Shown here in pieces: positions 23,810 through 36,325 of a stretch of 64,000 bases of DNA (positions within the stretch are counted from its first letter, which is position 1; every line of letters starts with the position of its first letter). Both the position numbers and the translations under genes were made by a program. The DNA is from Mesostigma viride. Its lineage: Eukaryota; Streptophyta; Mesostigmatophyceae; Mesostigmatales; Mesostigmataceae. The stretch spans positions 4,819,202 through 4,883,201 of the forward strand of contig RPFO01000022.1 in NCBI GenBank assembly GCA_009746045.1, written 5' to 3'. The notes beneath the pieces are model-generated. The model was not told where the DNA came from and made no database searches. It saw only the letters and a program-made list of their open reading frames with translations.

Positions 23810-24239
23810 ACACTATACTCTGCCCAAGGTTACCTTGTAAACTTCATGATTACAACTCGGCAAATCTATGACCAAAAGCACATATAAATAACTATTACAC
23901 ACTGATGACGACACATGCTCAAGGTTGGGGGTCACTGTGACACGCACTGATGAGTTTCCTAGACGACCACCGGACAGGCGCTAAGGACCACTCAGTAACC
24001 AAGTATAAACACAATTACACTTTACATGCCATCCAACATGCATCAAATCCATGCTGAATATGTTATGAAGTACACAGGGTTGGCCACACACCTCATACCC
24101 CTTAACCGTCCCTCGAGCATGGCCAGACTAATAAGCATGTGAATAGCAATTATGATGATGGCACTATAATGCCTTACCAGCATTTTCTATGTTTCTCCCA
24201 GGTTAGAGTGTAAGGTTGATGCCAACCAAGCTAATCAAC

Positions 24240-25375
24240 ACAGCAACAACTCCTGAACTGCCCTACCTGAGATGGGCAACAAACTGGAACTATGGAGGGC
24301 AAGGAACCAAGGAGATCATGGCATACAAAGCTTGCATGCAGTCAACCATGGTTGGCTCAGCACATTGCAGTCTTTTCACATGATGATATCAAGGGAAAGC
24401 TCAAATAAACCAATGGTGGTAGCTATCTACATGCAGTCACACAAATGCAATAACTCCAACATGATCGTCAATAAAACACTTCCTCCCCTGCACGATAAAA
24501 TGGAAAGAAACCATTGGCGGCCCTCCAGCGCATGAGCGCTGTGATGCCGCTGCGAAGAGAGGGTGCGTCACTCTCACACAACAAGAAGCGTCCATGCGCA
24601 CAACATCCTTGCCAGAACACGTTTTATGAAATGCCTTAAACCTTCCCGAGAAGATATAGGCTTCGACTGAAGCGGCCCTGACCACGACGTCAGCGAAAAC
24701 AATCTAAATCTACCAGGTATTCGACAACACCACGGCAAGCAACGGCGAGCTAGCTGGCGGAAACTGCCCAAAAAGAACGAAAAAAACTTCGAACGATGAG
24801 CTCATAGAAGAAAGAACTGATAGCACATAACATTCGCGACAAATCTATACCTGTCCCTCGCAGATCCCTCGCCCAGGCGCGCAACAACGGCCGTTCTTCC
24901 ATGGAAGGTTCCGACATGCACTGCGCAGGCCTGAAGAATTACTTACCGAGAATAGCCGAAAATGTAGCAAAAAGCACCAGTTTGGTTTGGAATTCAATGC
25001 TACCGATATTAATGCATCGTTTACGGTCAAAAAGCCCCCCAAAACTGCGAATTTACTGCCGCTATCACGAATTCTATTTTATTCCGCGCGACCAAAAAAT
25101 GCAGATTACCCCCCATGCCGATGGCAGTAAAAGAAAGCAGCGATATTGTAAACCAGCAACTTGCCGCCACAACCCAACATCACTAAATCATCGTCTCCAA
25201 CATTCGAGCATTTTTTTTGCATTTCTCTAGCCCTACATGGCTAGTTTCGCCTAAACGCAGTCGCCATGGCCACTTCCGCAAGGGGTGCGCGCACCGTGCA
25301 CCCACTTTTAACTTCACGGCGGTACCGCGAATATTTTTGGCGCCAAAAAATTCGGCAGGCGCACGTCCCCTTAAT
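24240..25375. other. Interior of the transposon, no gene seen
   Basis: AT-rich noncoding sequence. Reading frames do not exceed 109 codons and show no motif. Confidence 0.5.
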
Positions 25376-25456
25376 TGGCGTATTGATGGGGGTAGTACCC
25401 CCAACAAGTGCATGGACAACTCACCAGAGATGCTATTTAGTGCCCCCAATCATAAT

Positions 25457-26641
25457 TTAGCATTGTGCAAATGAATTACAAGTGATGTTGGCATATGCCA
25501 AAATTTAAGGTTTTTGGGGTGCCACCACCCCTTAAGGTGCCATGCGCAGAGGCATGCCCGGAGTGGTGTGTACCACCTATCCTAGTACATACACAGCCCA
25601 GCATTTATTGCTACGCTGACACGCCTGAGATGACAACCACAGTTGACAGAAGGAACGGGGCACACAATGCCAGCTTGGCACGTGCTGCGTGCCCCGCCGC
25701 TTATTCATTTGCATGTCCGGCTCAGCTGTCCCCCGTTGGCTGGGTTTGCTTCTCACCTACTAACCTGCTAGCAAAACCATGGCATCGAGTCAACAGCACA
25801 GGCTCGATGTTGTAAGGCAAGCGGTATTGTACAAGATACGGGTAGGCGCATGCCCCGCCCTTACTCCCTGGAGGAGCCCCGTCACGCTATCCCGGCCAGA
25901 AAACTGTCCCCCGGCGCCAACGCAGACTGCGGGAGCGGCTAACCCAGCTCCCAGGCTGCGATTGGCAAATCACGGCTGGAGCCGCCGCTGCAAGGCCACC
26001 CAGACACAGAGGACGTATTGGTCAAACGGTTTGGCATTCGGCGCCCACCCGCTTCGCCAGACATGTGCACCGCCTGGCCACGTGCAAGCCAGCACACGTT
26101 GATTTGCCAGGAGTGCCCGCCGTGCGCATTCCCCCCCATCCCCTTGCTGGTCATCCATGCCCCCCACCGTCTCTCCCCAGGACCATGTCCCCCGGGAACA
26201 GGTCTCCCCAACTGGAGCACAACCCAAGGAGCATGTGCCAAGGAGCACGCGCCAAAACGTGCTGGCCAAGGAGTGGTCCCTGCACATGCGCCAAACTGGA
26301 GGGGCGCAGGGCACAGGCGAACCCAAAGCTCAAAAGGGGCTTGTCCGCCCAAATGCAGTAGGATTCGAGACCTCGTCCCAGCCCCCTCACCCAACATCCA
26401 CAAAGCTGGTAGCCGCCAGACAGATACCCCCACGCCCACGCGCGCGCCCTGTTATTGCCATTTACCTCTATTATTCATAATGTCCGGGAAGCCGTAACGT
26501 CCCGCCTTATTCACTCCACCTCCTTATTCCACCTACCCATTCCACCTACTCATTCCTGGAACCTGCGCGGTTCAGCTGCACCACGCCACAGGTATCCACA
26601 TGCCCCCCCGCTCGCCGCATGACCAGCCACTGCCCGCCGTC
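25457..26641. other. Intergenic; downstream flank of the DCD-like gene
   Basis: No supported gene. Several overlapping 80-166 codon frames are open on both strands because of high GC and lack conserved motifs. The part adjoining 26642 should contain the 3' untranslated region of the minus-strand gene. Confidence 0.45.
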
Positions 26642-29600
26642 TCACCACTCGGCGCACACCTGCTTTCCCTGTACCCCCACCGCCTCCGCCGAATTCCTCG
26701 ACCACGCCATGAGCCGCGAGCCTCGCGCCAAGGGGGCGCCCACCTCCTCCTCGCCCTCCTCGCCCTCCGCATGACCCGGCCAGCCGTTCCCATCGGCCCG
26801 CTCCCAGCCCTCACCCAGCCCACGGCCCATCCCTGCCGCCTCAGCCAGCGACAAACCCTCGAGCTTTGTGGCAACCCCGGGAGGGCTGGATGCCGCGGGA
26901 TCCTCCGGTTTCGCCATGGGGTGGCCACTCTCCGCCAAGAATCCGGCACCTGTCAAGGGGGCGCCACCCTTCGCGGACGGGTTTCCAGACGCATCGATGG
27001 AGAGGTTGCTTGGCGAGCTGGCCGCCAAGCCCGCCGCACAAGCACCTGGGGAAGGCAGCGGCGAAGCTGGCGACGCCCCCCCCCCCACGGCGGCGTCTCC
27101 CAATTGACCGCTGGCGTCCGCAAGAGCGGCGCCACTGGCTGCTTTAGTCGGAACAGCCATGGTGCCGCCGCTGGAGGCCCCCAGGGATTCCTTTGACAAG
27201 GCGGGGGTGGTGCCGTTCTCGATCTGCGTGGCTCCACTGGCATCAAAGACCGCCCCATGCTCTGCCTCTAGACTACCATGGACCGCGACGCCGTGTGCTC
27301 GCGCAGCCGCCTCGGCCGCCCCCTCCGCTGACCCTGTGTCCTTATTCCTTATTCCCTGGAAGGCGCTCGCAGACGCAGCACCGATCTCGCTGCTGCTGTC
27401 GTTGTTGCCACGGCTGTCATTGCTGTTGTTGTCATTGTTATTGGCAGAGAGACAGTTCCTATTCTTGGGATCCCTGGCGGTGTCGGTGGGGGAGATTGAC
27501 AATGAGGCACTGACTGCCGGGGGGATGGAAGGAGACATGGCAACGGGGGATGCCCCCGCCATGCCCCCGCTGCCACCTGGTGGCCCCCAGGGGTTCTCTA
27601 GAGATCTCGCAAGGGGCATCGGGACCCCCCCTGAACCCCCAGGGCTGCCGCCGACGAGGCCTCGAGCGCTCCCCCCGATAACCCCGGGGCTGCGCACACC
27701 AGATACGCCCCCGCGGATGCCATGCGATGGGGCGGAGCTGGTGGGAATAGGGACGGGGGTGCCCGCGGCCCCCCTCTTATTCACCTGGTGTGGGTCAGTG
27801 CCTTCTCCCCCGCTGCTGGCACCCGCTCCCATCCCGCGCGTCGCGTGCACTCCACCGCCCATCGGGCTCAGCCCGATGCTCATCGGATCGCTCCCCTCGC
27901 GTGCCGGGCTCCTTGCCATTGACCCCATCGGGTCGACACGGTGGCCGCTACTGGTACCGGTGCCCTGGTGGGTGTTACCGTGGCTGCCAGGGTTGGGTGG
28001 CGAGAGCGGGCGGTCGAAATAAGAGTCATCCCCTTCCAGCAAAACGTCCGGCAGCAGCAGCTTCTCCGTGTCCGCCGGCAGAAGCTTGTTCCCATCCACT
28101 ATGTCCCCACCATAGCTGCTGCTATCCGCACCGCCCAGATACAGCTTGCCGCTGCCAGAGTCGGGGGTGCCTAACCAGGGAGACAAGAGCCCAGCGACAC
28201 CGCCGCCGCTGGCCGCACTACCAGACATGCCCCCCGAGTAATTAGGATGGCTGTTGTGGGAGCCGATCGTGCCCGTGCCGATCCCCGCGCCCACGCCGAG
28301 GTCAGACACGGCCGGGCGGCTACGAGGGGGGATCCCGCCCCGCCCATGGAGACCCCCCTGGATGGGCATCCCTGGCCCCCCCGCGCTCCAGCTGCTCCCG
28401 GGGATTATGTGTGTGGGCGGGTCAGGTAAGCCGCCGCCCCCGCCCGCGCCACCCCCCCCGGCCTCCCACCAGTTCGCCGAGTGACCCTCCAACGACCCAC
28501 TCAGCCGGCCACGGCCCCCAAACGCCACCCCGCCACCGATGGCCACATTGCTACTCCCGCCCGCACGCGGAAGCATCGGGTTGCCCCCCCCGCCCCCCCG
28601 TGCCATGCCCGCTGCCGCATCCACCAGTGACGTCGGACCGGGCATGCTGGAAACGTCACCGATGGCGTCCCTGTAAACATTGTCACGGCCCGCCTGCGCG
28701 AAGATGTTCCCGGAGAGCGTGCGTACCACCCCGGGGCGGCCGGGGGGGACCGGAACACCCCCACCCCCACCCCCAGAACCCCTCGAGGGTGACCCCGCGA
28801 TCCCACCCATGAGCTCCATCTTGCTGGCATCGGGAGATTCCCTCCCGGGCCGAGGGGGCGCCCCCCTGGCCGGTCCTCCCCCGGCCACCCCCGGAGGCGC
28901 GCTCACCCCCCCCGCGCCCACGCCCAGCTTGCGGGACTCGAACGCGTCGACCATGAACTGGACCTGGCGGCGGTCGACCCGGAACGGCAGCATGCGCTCG
29001 TCGAGCCGCATCGAGGGGAAGATGCTCTCAAACTCCCATCGTTCCAGCGGCGCAAACTCCTCCACGGGGACAAACACCGCACAGTACCGCCGCGAGTGGC
29101 TGCCGCTGCCGCCACCGCCGCCGCCAGCATTACTCGCTCCGCCCGCGCCCCCCGCGGCAGCTCCGCCGCCAGGTCCCCCTGATTGCTTCCCGACCGCCGC
29201 CCCACCCTGGGCCCCTGCCGACCCCGCCCCACTGGTCGCACCGGCGGCCGCGCCGGTGCCGCCACCGGCGGAACTACTGGCAGAAGTCACCGCGGGCACG
29301 CAGTCGGTCTGCTGGTATAAACCGTAGAGCCGCTGCGAGCTCGAGTCGAATAGGACCAGCGCGGTCGAATACGGTGGCTCTCTCTGAGGCCTGCGCAGCA
29401 CCTCGAGCGGCAGATGGTAGACAGGGGCCGCCTTGCTGGTCCCGGCACCGCCCCCCTTGCCGCCCGGGTGGTGCATGTACTGTTCCATCCCTGCTGGCGT
29501 GCACGATATCACCTGCCCAAAGGTATACGCGCCCGCACGCGTGGGGCCACCCCCACCCCCGCCAGGACCTGTGCCCATGCCGAGGCGCTGCATGTTCGAT

Positions 29601-30315
29601 TTGCCCATGCCCCGGAACGCACCCCCGGATGCATCCAACGGCATGCCCCCCGCGTTGCCCCCCCCCCCGGCGTGATCGGGCCCCCGCCATCCGCGAGGGT
29701 CCCCAAACCCATCCACACTTAAACGAGGCGCGCGAACCGGGACCCCCCCAGCGCCGACTGCCTTGCTGGCGATCCCCGCCGCGCCGCCATTCTCCATCAT
29801 GCCCTGCATGAGCTCACGCGTATGCAAGTCTAACGGAGAGGGGGCGCTCAGGGAGAGCCCCCAGCTATCCCCGCCCCCCCCGCTGTTCGCCCCCGCATGA
29901 GGGCGCCCCCCCCGCGGGTGCCCCCCTGCTTGATACGCGCCGCTGCCCCAGCTGCCAGGTGCCAGGGTGGGGCTGGCTCCTGGGCCGGACCCTGAGTTGT
30001 CGAGGAAAGAGTCGTTGTGGCCACCGGCGACGGCACGCGTCTGATGCACCATGTTCGGTCCGACAGGGCTGCCATCAAAGCCCATGCCCGAGGAAGGGTT
30101 GCCGAAGTGGCCCATGTTGGCCCGCCCGGGGCCCCCGCGCGCGCCCGTAAGGACGACGGCATTAAACCGTCCCCCGGCACTGCCCATCGCCTCCGTGAGC
30201 ATCCCTTGCATGCCCCCCCCCCCACCAGCAGCGGCACTGGCGGCCATGCGCCCTTGCGCGGCCTCTAACGCGCTCCCATAATGCTGCTGCAACAGCTGCT
30301 GCTGGCGTTGCTGAA

Positions 30316-30360
<45 letters not shown>

Positions 30361-30682
30361 GCATTTGGTGTGCCTGATAGGACAAGCGTGCGAGCTCCAC
30401 CGCGTGCGCCGCACTCCCAAGGTTGCTATTACTGCTGTTCATGTTGTTGCTGTTGTTGTTGTTGCTGCTGCTGCTGGCCACGCCTGCCATGAGGCCACTA
30501 CTTGCAGACGCACCCGCCATGCTCCCTGCCATGCTGTGCATCAGCAGCAGCGCTTCCATGTCCTCAAGGCTCATCGCGGAGCGGGTGGACTCCCCCCCCG
30601 TCCGTGGGGGCACCATCTGGGGGTTGCTCATCGCGTGAAGGCGGCCACCTCCTGCCACCCCTTGTTGTTGCATCATCCCTGC

Positions 30683-30721
<39 letters not shown>

Positions 30722-31830
30722 TTGTTGCTGTTGCTGCTGCTGCTGCTGCTGTTGATGATGATGCAGCAATAGCTGCTGCTGCTGCTGTTGCTGGTGCTGG
30801 GGGGGTGACACCGCACCAAAGAACCCCCCCTGCCCGGACAAGCCCCTGCCAGGGGACGGCTTGGTGCCCCCCTCCCCCCGGTTGTACAGGCCAGGGGCCG
30901 GTCCGCCCCGGGGTGCCATCATGTTCGACACCCCGGGGAAGCTACCCGCCGTCACGCCGCCAATGTAACCCCCCCTCAAGCCCGCGTCCTCTGCCCCCAC
31001 CCCAGGGCCCATCTCTCTCGATGAGCTCATCCCAACCTCGCCGCTGCCCATGCGGTGCAGACCATGGCCGCCCCCGATAAATCCCCGGTCCCCCCCCGGG
31101 CCCAGCCCATAACCGCTGGCATACGCGGCAGGTTCGCCCATGACACCCCCCGGTGGTCCCCCGCCTGCCCCCCCGAAGCGATTCCCCCCGATGACCCCCC
31201 CTTGGGGGTGCCGAGCGCCCACGCCCAAGTCACCCACCACGCCCACCGCGCCAGGACGCCCTCCGAACCCGCTGCCCTGGTTGCCAGAATCACTCGCCAC
31301 GCTGTTGTCCCCATCCCTGAACCCCCGCCCTCCCTCCGCCCACCCCCCATGAGCTGGCCCATGAGCCCAGGTGCGGATGCCAGCATCTCCCCCGGTGACG
31401 CATAGCCGCCCCCCCCTCCGCCGCCGGCATCCCCCACACGGCTGTTCTGGAGCGTCGCCTGCCGCGCCGAGAGCGCCAGCGCCGATGACGTCATCATGCC
31501 GCTGGCCCTGCCCGCGCCGCCGGCTTGCAAGCCATACCCTTCCATGCTGCCCAGGCGACCCCACCCGAGCACATCACTGCCACCGCCATCACCGCCACCA
31601 GGCGAGTTCCCCTCACCCCCCTGTGTCAGCCCAGGGGACACACTGCCCCAGAGCCCACCACCATCCAGCAAAGGGATGCCGAGACTTCCTGGGGCAGAGA
31701 ACGCGGCTGCCCCCGGCTGGCGCGACAGCTGATAGGCACTGCTCCCTTGAGCGCCTCCCAACCCGCCCCCGAGTCCACTGGAGCGGAAGCCGGGGATGTC
31801 GAGCGCGCCGGCCGGCGGTTGGCCCCCCAT
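26642..31830 (-). CDS. DCD-domain-like protein, very Gly/Gln-rich
   Basis: Most of the protein (about 1,640 codons from 31564) is in one frame. The N-terminus is better read from an ATG at 31830 in another frame, with the switch at a C6 run (31343-31348), so total length is about 1,730 residues. A pyrimidine-rich CACGGGCAG just before 31830 could be an acceptor from an upstream exon. DCD features (29535 to 28925, minus) are: a YTFGQVISCTPAGMEQY start, ALVLFDSSSQRLYGLYQQTD for the central LFL block, and APLERWEFESIF with VDRRQVQFMVDAFES for the PLEE end. A roughly 80-residue Gly/Ala insert sits inside the domain. Poly-Gln tracts precede the domain and Gly/Ser/Pro-rich tails follow. DCD proteins act in plant stress and cell-death responses; this protein's exact role is unknown. 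Confidence 0.75.
30281..30360 (-). repeat. CAG (poly-Gln) coding repeat
   Basis: On the minus strand, CAG/CAA triplets encode an interrupted Gln tract with Leu and Arg interruptions in the DCD-like protein. Confidence 0.9.
30680..30800 (-). repeat. CAG (poly-Gln/His/Leu) coding repeat
   Basis: A longer CAG/CAA array on the minus strand, with a His/Leu interruption in the middle, in the same protein. Confidence 0.9.
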
Positions 31831-32228
31831 GTCCTGCCCGTGGGGACACAGGGATGCGAATATGCAGGGGAAACACGGATGTGAATAGCAGCGCCGTGCA
31901 GGTATGGCGGTGAATAGGCAGTGGTGTGCTGGTCTGGATGTGGATACACAATGGCGGGTGAATACCAACATGAATCGGTGGTGGTGCGTGTGGCTCGCTC
32001 GTTGATGAATGCCCGTGCAAGCACTGGTGCGAGTGCAAGCAGCTATGCGCGTGCGTACGCTCCCCCCAAGGACCCAGTTCACGACACAATTTCACTCCAC
32101 AAAACGTAACCACAAACACGCCGCAAATACCCGTAAAGGGTACCCACGAGTGCCGCGCTTTGGATTCGATTAAGGCTCTTGCACTGAGCTCCGACCATGT
32201 TAACAGGGAGCATGGAGCAGAATAGACG
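31831..32228 (-). other. Upstream flank of the DCD-like gene
   Basis: Contains alternating GTGAATA/GGGTGAATA-type phrases (31870-31990). The minus frame stays open to 32082 but reads as low-information His/Cys-rich sequence, more like leader or intron than protein. Confidence 0.4.
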
Positions 32229-32458
32229 AGGATAGATAAGGATACCAAGGGGACATGGACGGGAATAGATAAGGATACCAAGGGGACATGGACGGGAATA
32301 GATAAGGATACCAAGGGGACATGGACGGGAATAGATAAGGATACCAAGGGGACATGGACGGGAATAGATAAGGATACCAAGGGGACATGGACGGGAATAG
32401 ATAAGGATACCAAGGGGACATGGACGGGAATAGATAAGGATACCAAGGGGACATGGGA
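32229..32458. repeat. 33-bp minisatellite, about 7 copies
   Basis: Units contain GATAAGGATACCAAGGGGAC. Because 33 is a multiple of 3, the minus strand reads as an 11-residue repeat (VSLSIPVHVPL) in an open frame, which I consider accidental. Confidence 0.95.
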
Positions 32459-32514
32459 AGACAGAGGCTATTGGAAGCAGACATAGGAGAATATTGGAAG
32501 CATGGACAAGGAAA

Positions 32515-33756
32515 GGATACCAGAACATGCCTGTACTATAGGACACCAGAACATGCCTGTACTATAGGATACCAGAATATGCCTGTACTATAGGACACCA
32601 GAACATGCCTGCACTATAGGACACCAGAACATGCCTGCACTATAGGACACCAGAATATGCCTGTACTATAGGATACCAGAACATGCCTGTACTATAGGAC
32701 ACCAGAACATGCCTGTACTATAGGATACCAGAACATGCCTGTACTATAGGACACCAGAACATGCCTGTACTATAGGATACCAGAATATGCCTGTACTATA
32801 GGACACCAGAACATGCCTGTACTATAGGATACCAGAACATGCCTGTACTATAGGACACCAGAACATGCCTGTACTATAGGATACCAGAACATGCCTGCAC
32901 TATAGGACACCAGAACATGCCTGTACTATAGGATACCAGAATATGCCTGTACTATAGGATACCAGAACATGCCTGCACTATAGGATACCAGAACATGCCT
33001 GTACTATAGGACACCAGAACATGCCTGCACTATAGGACACCAGAACATGCCTGTACTATAGGACACCAGAATATGCCTGTACTATAGGATACCAGAACAT
33101 GCCTGTACTATAGGATACCAGAACATGCCTGTACTATAGGACACCAGAACATGCCTGTACTATAGGATACCAGAATATGCCTGTACTATAGGACACCAGA
33201 ACATGCCTGTACTATAGGACACCAGAACATGCCTGTACTATAGGATACCAGAACATGCCTGTACTATAGGATACCAGAACATGCCTGTACTATAGGATAC
33301 CAGAACATGCCTGTACTATAGGACACCAGAACATGCCTGTACTATAGGATACCAGAACATGCCTGCACTATAGGACACCAGAACATGCCTGTACTATAGG
33401 ACACCAGAACATGCCTGTACTATAGGATACCAGAATATGCCTGTACTATAGGATACCAGAACATGCCTGTACTATAGGACACCAGAACATGCCTGCACTA
33501 TAGGACACCAGAACATGCCTGTACTATAGGACACCAGAATATGCCTGTACTATAGGATACCAGAACATGCCTGTACTATAGGATACCAGAACATGCCTGT
33601 ACTATAGGATACCAGAACATGCCTGCACTATAGGACACCAGAACATGCCTGTACTATAGGACACCAGAACATGCCTGTACTATAGGACACCAGAACATGC
33701 CTGTACTATAGGATACCAGAACATGCCTGCACTATAGGACACCAGAACATGCCTGT
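32515..33756. repeat. 26-bp minisatellite, about 48 copies
   Basis: Units begin GGAYACCAGAAYATGCCTG and end ACTATA. Only three positions vary: GATACC/GACACC, AACATG/AATATG and TGTAC/TGCAC. There are no indels until the last unit. Similar variant strings recur along the array. Confidence 0.97.
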
Positions 33757-36325
33757 CGTATGCACATCGGCCTGTTTCAGCATCCATTCGAGCACACATA
33801 GCCCCGCGCCAGAGAGTTGAGGATCAAACCAACAAAAGACGATAACCACAACGACGCCAACCACATAAAACTATTACCAAATGATAAGACTGTGTGAATG
33901 ACGCCCCCATTTGCACACCTGCACCTGACTAAAACGAGAAACAAATGCAACGGCGCCCCCCCTTTGTGCGCACCTGCATGCCCATCCCTGTCATCATCGG
34001 TGGTGGCGAGGGCGTGAAACGATTCCCTGCATTCAAGTCCACGTAGGCTGCCATCCGCACACCCCTTCTTGGCTAGCAGAGCCCAGAAGGGTTAGCACCT
34101 CACGACTCGATTCGCGCACACGGATGGCCGGACCATAAGCCTCCCGCGATGGGTGGATCCGCCGCCTCGGCACACGCCCCCCACGAAGGATACTTCCCAC
34201 CTCACGATGGGAAGAAAACTCGAGGCAAAGCTTCTCGATGGGAATCTTTTATGCGCTAACAACACCCTTGGAATGGTCAACTCCCTCTAGTTGGGTAAAT
34301 GTACAGGGGAGTTTACCGCGCTCACTTGTTCTTTCTCCCAACTCCCCGAGAACAGCGGGTCAGAGAGCCTTATGATGATAACAGAAGGGTTCACCCGTCA
34401 AAGTGCTGAAAAAGCGCCCGAAACACTTCATGCAGATCTCATGCTGCCTACTCATGACCCTTGGCCAGGTCAGCACGTCCACCGCTGGAAAAGGATGACA
34501 GCTGTCCTTCCTAAGAAAGAATTTGTAGCACAGATCAACATGCAGGAAAAGCACATCCATCAAATCAACGGGCCGCAATCAGTATATCTAGATATGACTT
34601 TGCACTCAAACCTGGATTGTGCACTCAAACCTTGGCCAGCATTGTGCAGATGGCCAGTACAAGTTTTGAGCAATAATTTGTAAAGCGCCAGCCTGTAAGA
34701 CCTTTGCTACTACAAGACATCGCGATTGCAAAGAGCTTGTTGTATTGGACGCCCGATACGTGGAGTCACGTTTATATTTGGTACCGCTGGAGCCCATGGC
34801 TTATACCACTAGCACGATAATTCCTCCACCAGCCGCAGATGAAACCGTCTCTCAAGGTAGCAAACAACCCCCGGGCCGTTATTGCTACCTCACGGGTAAC
34901 CCTACGAGGGCAGCGCTGGAATTCAGCCCATAATGGAATGCAACTGCCAGCTGGAGAATTCGCATCCTACATCAAGTGGCGCGCGCTTGCCTGATTTAGC
35001 GTGCTACCGATAAATGCAAACGATAAAACACGTTTCCGAAAGGTCCCTGCACCCGGGAATCACCGCGACGACACAACCAAGGTAATATTACGTTTAAACC
35101 AAGCGACATCCACCCCGCGCTATCTGTCCATGTACTCCCATGAGTACGTGCGGGGTAAAGACAAGTGAAAATGACCCATTCGGATGTCCACGTTACGACC
35201 CACTTTACTGCAGATCACGCTAACCACGGTCTATATTCTAGAAACTTAAAACCTTATCCAGGTGCACGTGTTTACCTGAAACCCGTCTTCGGTCCTCCCG
35301 TGTTTCAGAAATATCGCACTCCAAGACAATCACATACTCTTGCCGGGCTATCCTACCACCGCCGGTGACACCGAATCACGAATCATCGCACAGCCAGTCA
35401 CTGGCCGCACGGACCCTTTCATGGCGGGTAATGCGTCCACCATTACCGCCCGTTTAGCACATGCATGGGTTTATGTTGGCCGAAAGTTTCCCTCGCTCCG
35501 ACTCTCCCGAGCGCGCCTAAACCGCTGGAACTTGTCCGGCCTCTCCTTGGCGCATCGCCTAGTTCGCTTCGTGATTCGCTGCTGCCGTTGGATGCCTGAG
35601 CAGGGCCCGTCTGCAGACGGTTACGATACAGTAAGTAGGGTTGACCAAGATTATTCTCGTGAAGGCAGAGTTGTCTCCAATTGAGAAGTTTGAGTCTGAC
35701 AGCGTGTTGAAAGCAGCCGGCCACGTAGCCCTTCCGAAACGGAAAAATAAAAGGAAATAACAGGGAACTTGGAAGTAACACGGAAAAAAAGAAAGAGACT
35801 GTTAAAAAAAATACCCATTTAACGAAGGATTTAACCCTGATATTACCGTAAAAAACTGGGAAAGCGGGGGAAAACAAATAACATTTCCGCGCCCAGGTTC
35901 CTGGCTCGTGCCAATCAGGGGATGAATTGGGGATCGATGAAAAAGGGAGGCACGATCGGTGATGACGAATGAGTGATCGCTCAAAACCAGAACTAAAGGT
36001 TGACAATGGTAACATTGGTAAGATGGGGTGCAGAGTCACTTCGTAATTAGTTATTAGACATGCAACCATTTTTGCCCAAGCAACCCCTGCTTATCATGTA
36101 AGGGTACATGTATAGGACGGCTGTGCAAGGCTAGATCTTTCTTAGAACACGTCAAATAGTATAGCAACCACGTTTGCGCGAATTCCTTAATGAGCCGGCC
36201 CGGGAAGTTGTGATACAGCGCATTCCGCATATCTACCTTGCAAGTTTATACGCAATTAAGTTGTGAGCGTTGCCTTAGAGGGAATCCAGGCAGTGCAGTA
36301 GTCAAGGGTTTACCGTTCTTTGGGC
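33757..36325. other. Intergenic, no supported gene
   Basis: A 130-codon plus frame (34290-34683) and a 208-codon minus frame (35443-36069) are open but show no motif. In the latter, a possible minus-strand acceptor (CGTCTGCAG at about 35615) precedes an alternative frame rich in Arg/Lys/Glu (AKERPDKFQRFRRARESRSE), which could be an exon of an unrecognised gene. I see no RNA gene here. Confidence 0.4.

Larger units (their letters stand above)
14211..25456. mobile_element. Inverted-repeat DNA transposon carrying a PHD gene, split by an LTR element
   Basis: Left end ATGATTA at 14211-14217, continuing at 22803 with GGGGCCCTAAATAACATG and GTGAGTTATCCATGCA. Right end at 25376-25456 is the reverse complement of a closely similar series (GGGGGCACTAAATAGCATC, GTGAGTTGTCCATGCA, then a run with TACCCCC). 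The repeats are roughly 70-80 bp at about 75-80% identity. The retroelement at 14221-22797 lies inside the left repeat, so the transposon proper is about 2.7 kb. I could not find a target-site duplication, so exact ends and superfamily are open. The cargo is the PHD-finger frame at 23231-23809. Confidence 0.6.

Noticed and set aside
31027-31380. Continuation of the upstream frame past 31343
   Set aside because: Translation becomes Trp/Ala-rich and unlike the rest; the main frame is better, so a frame switch at the C6 run is preferred.
32515-33756. CRISPR-like regular array
   Set aside because: Units are contiguous with no spacers; it is a eukaryotic minisatellite.
35443-36069. 208-codon minus frame
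   Set aside because: No motif; contains pyrimidine-rich intron-like sequence and an apparent acceptor near 35615.
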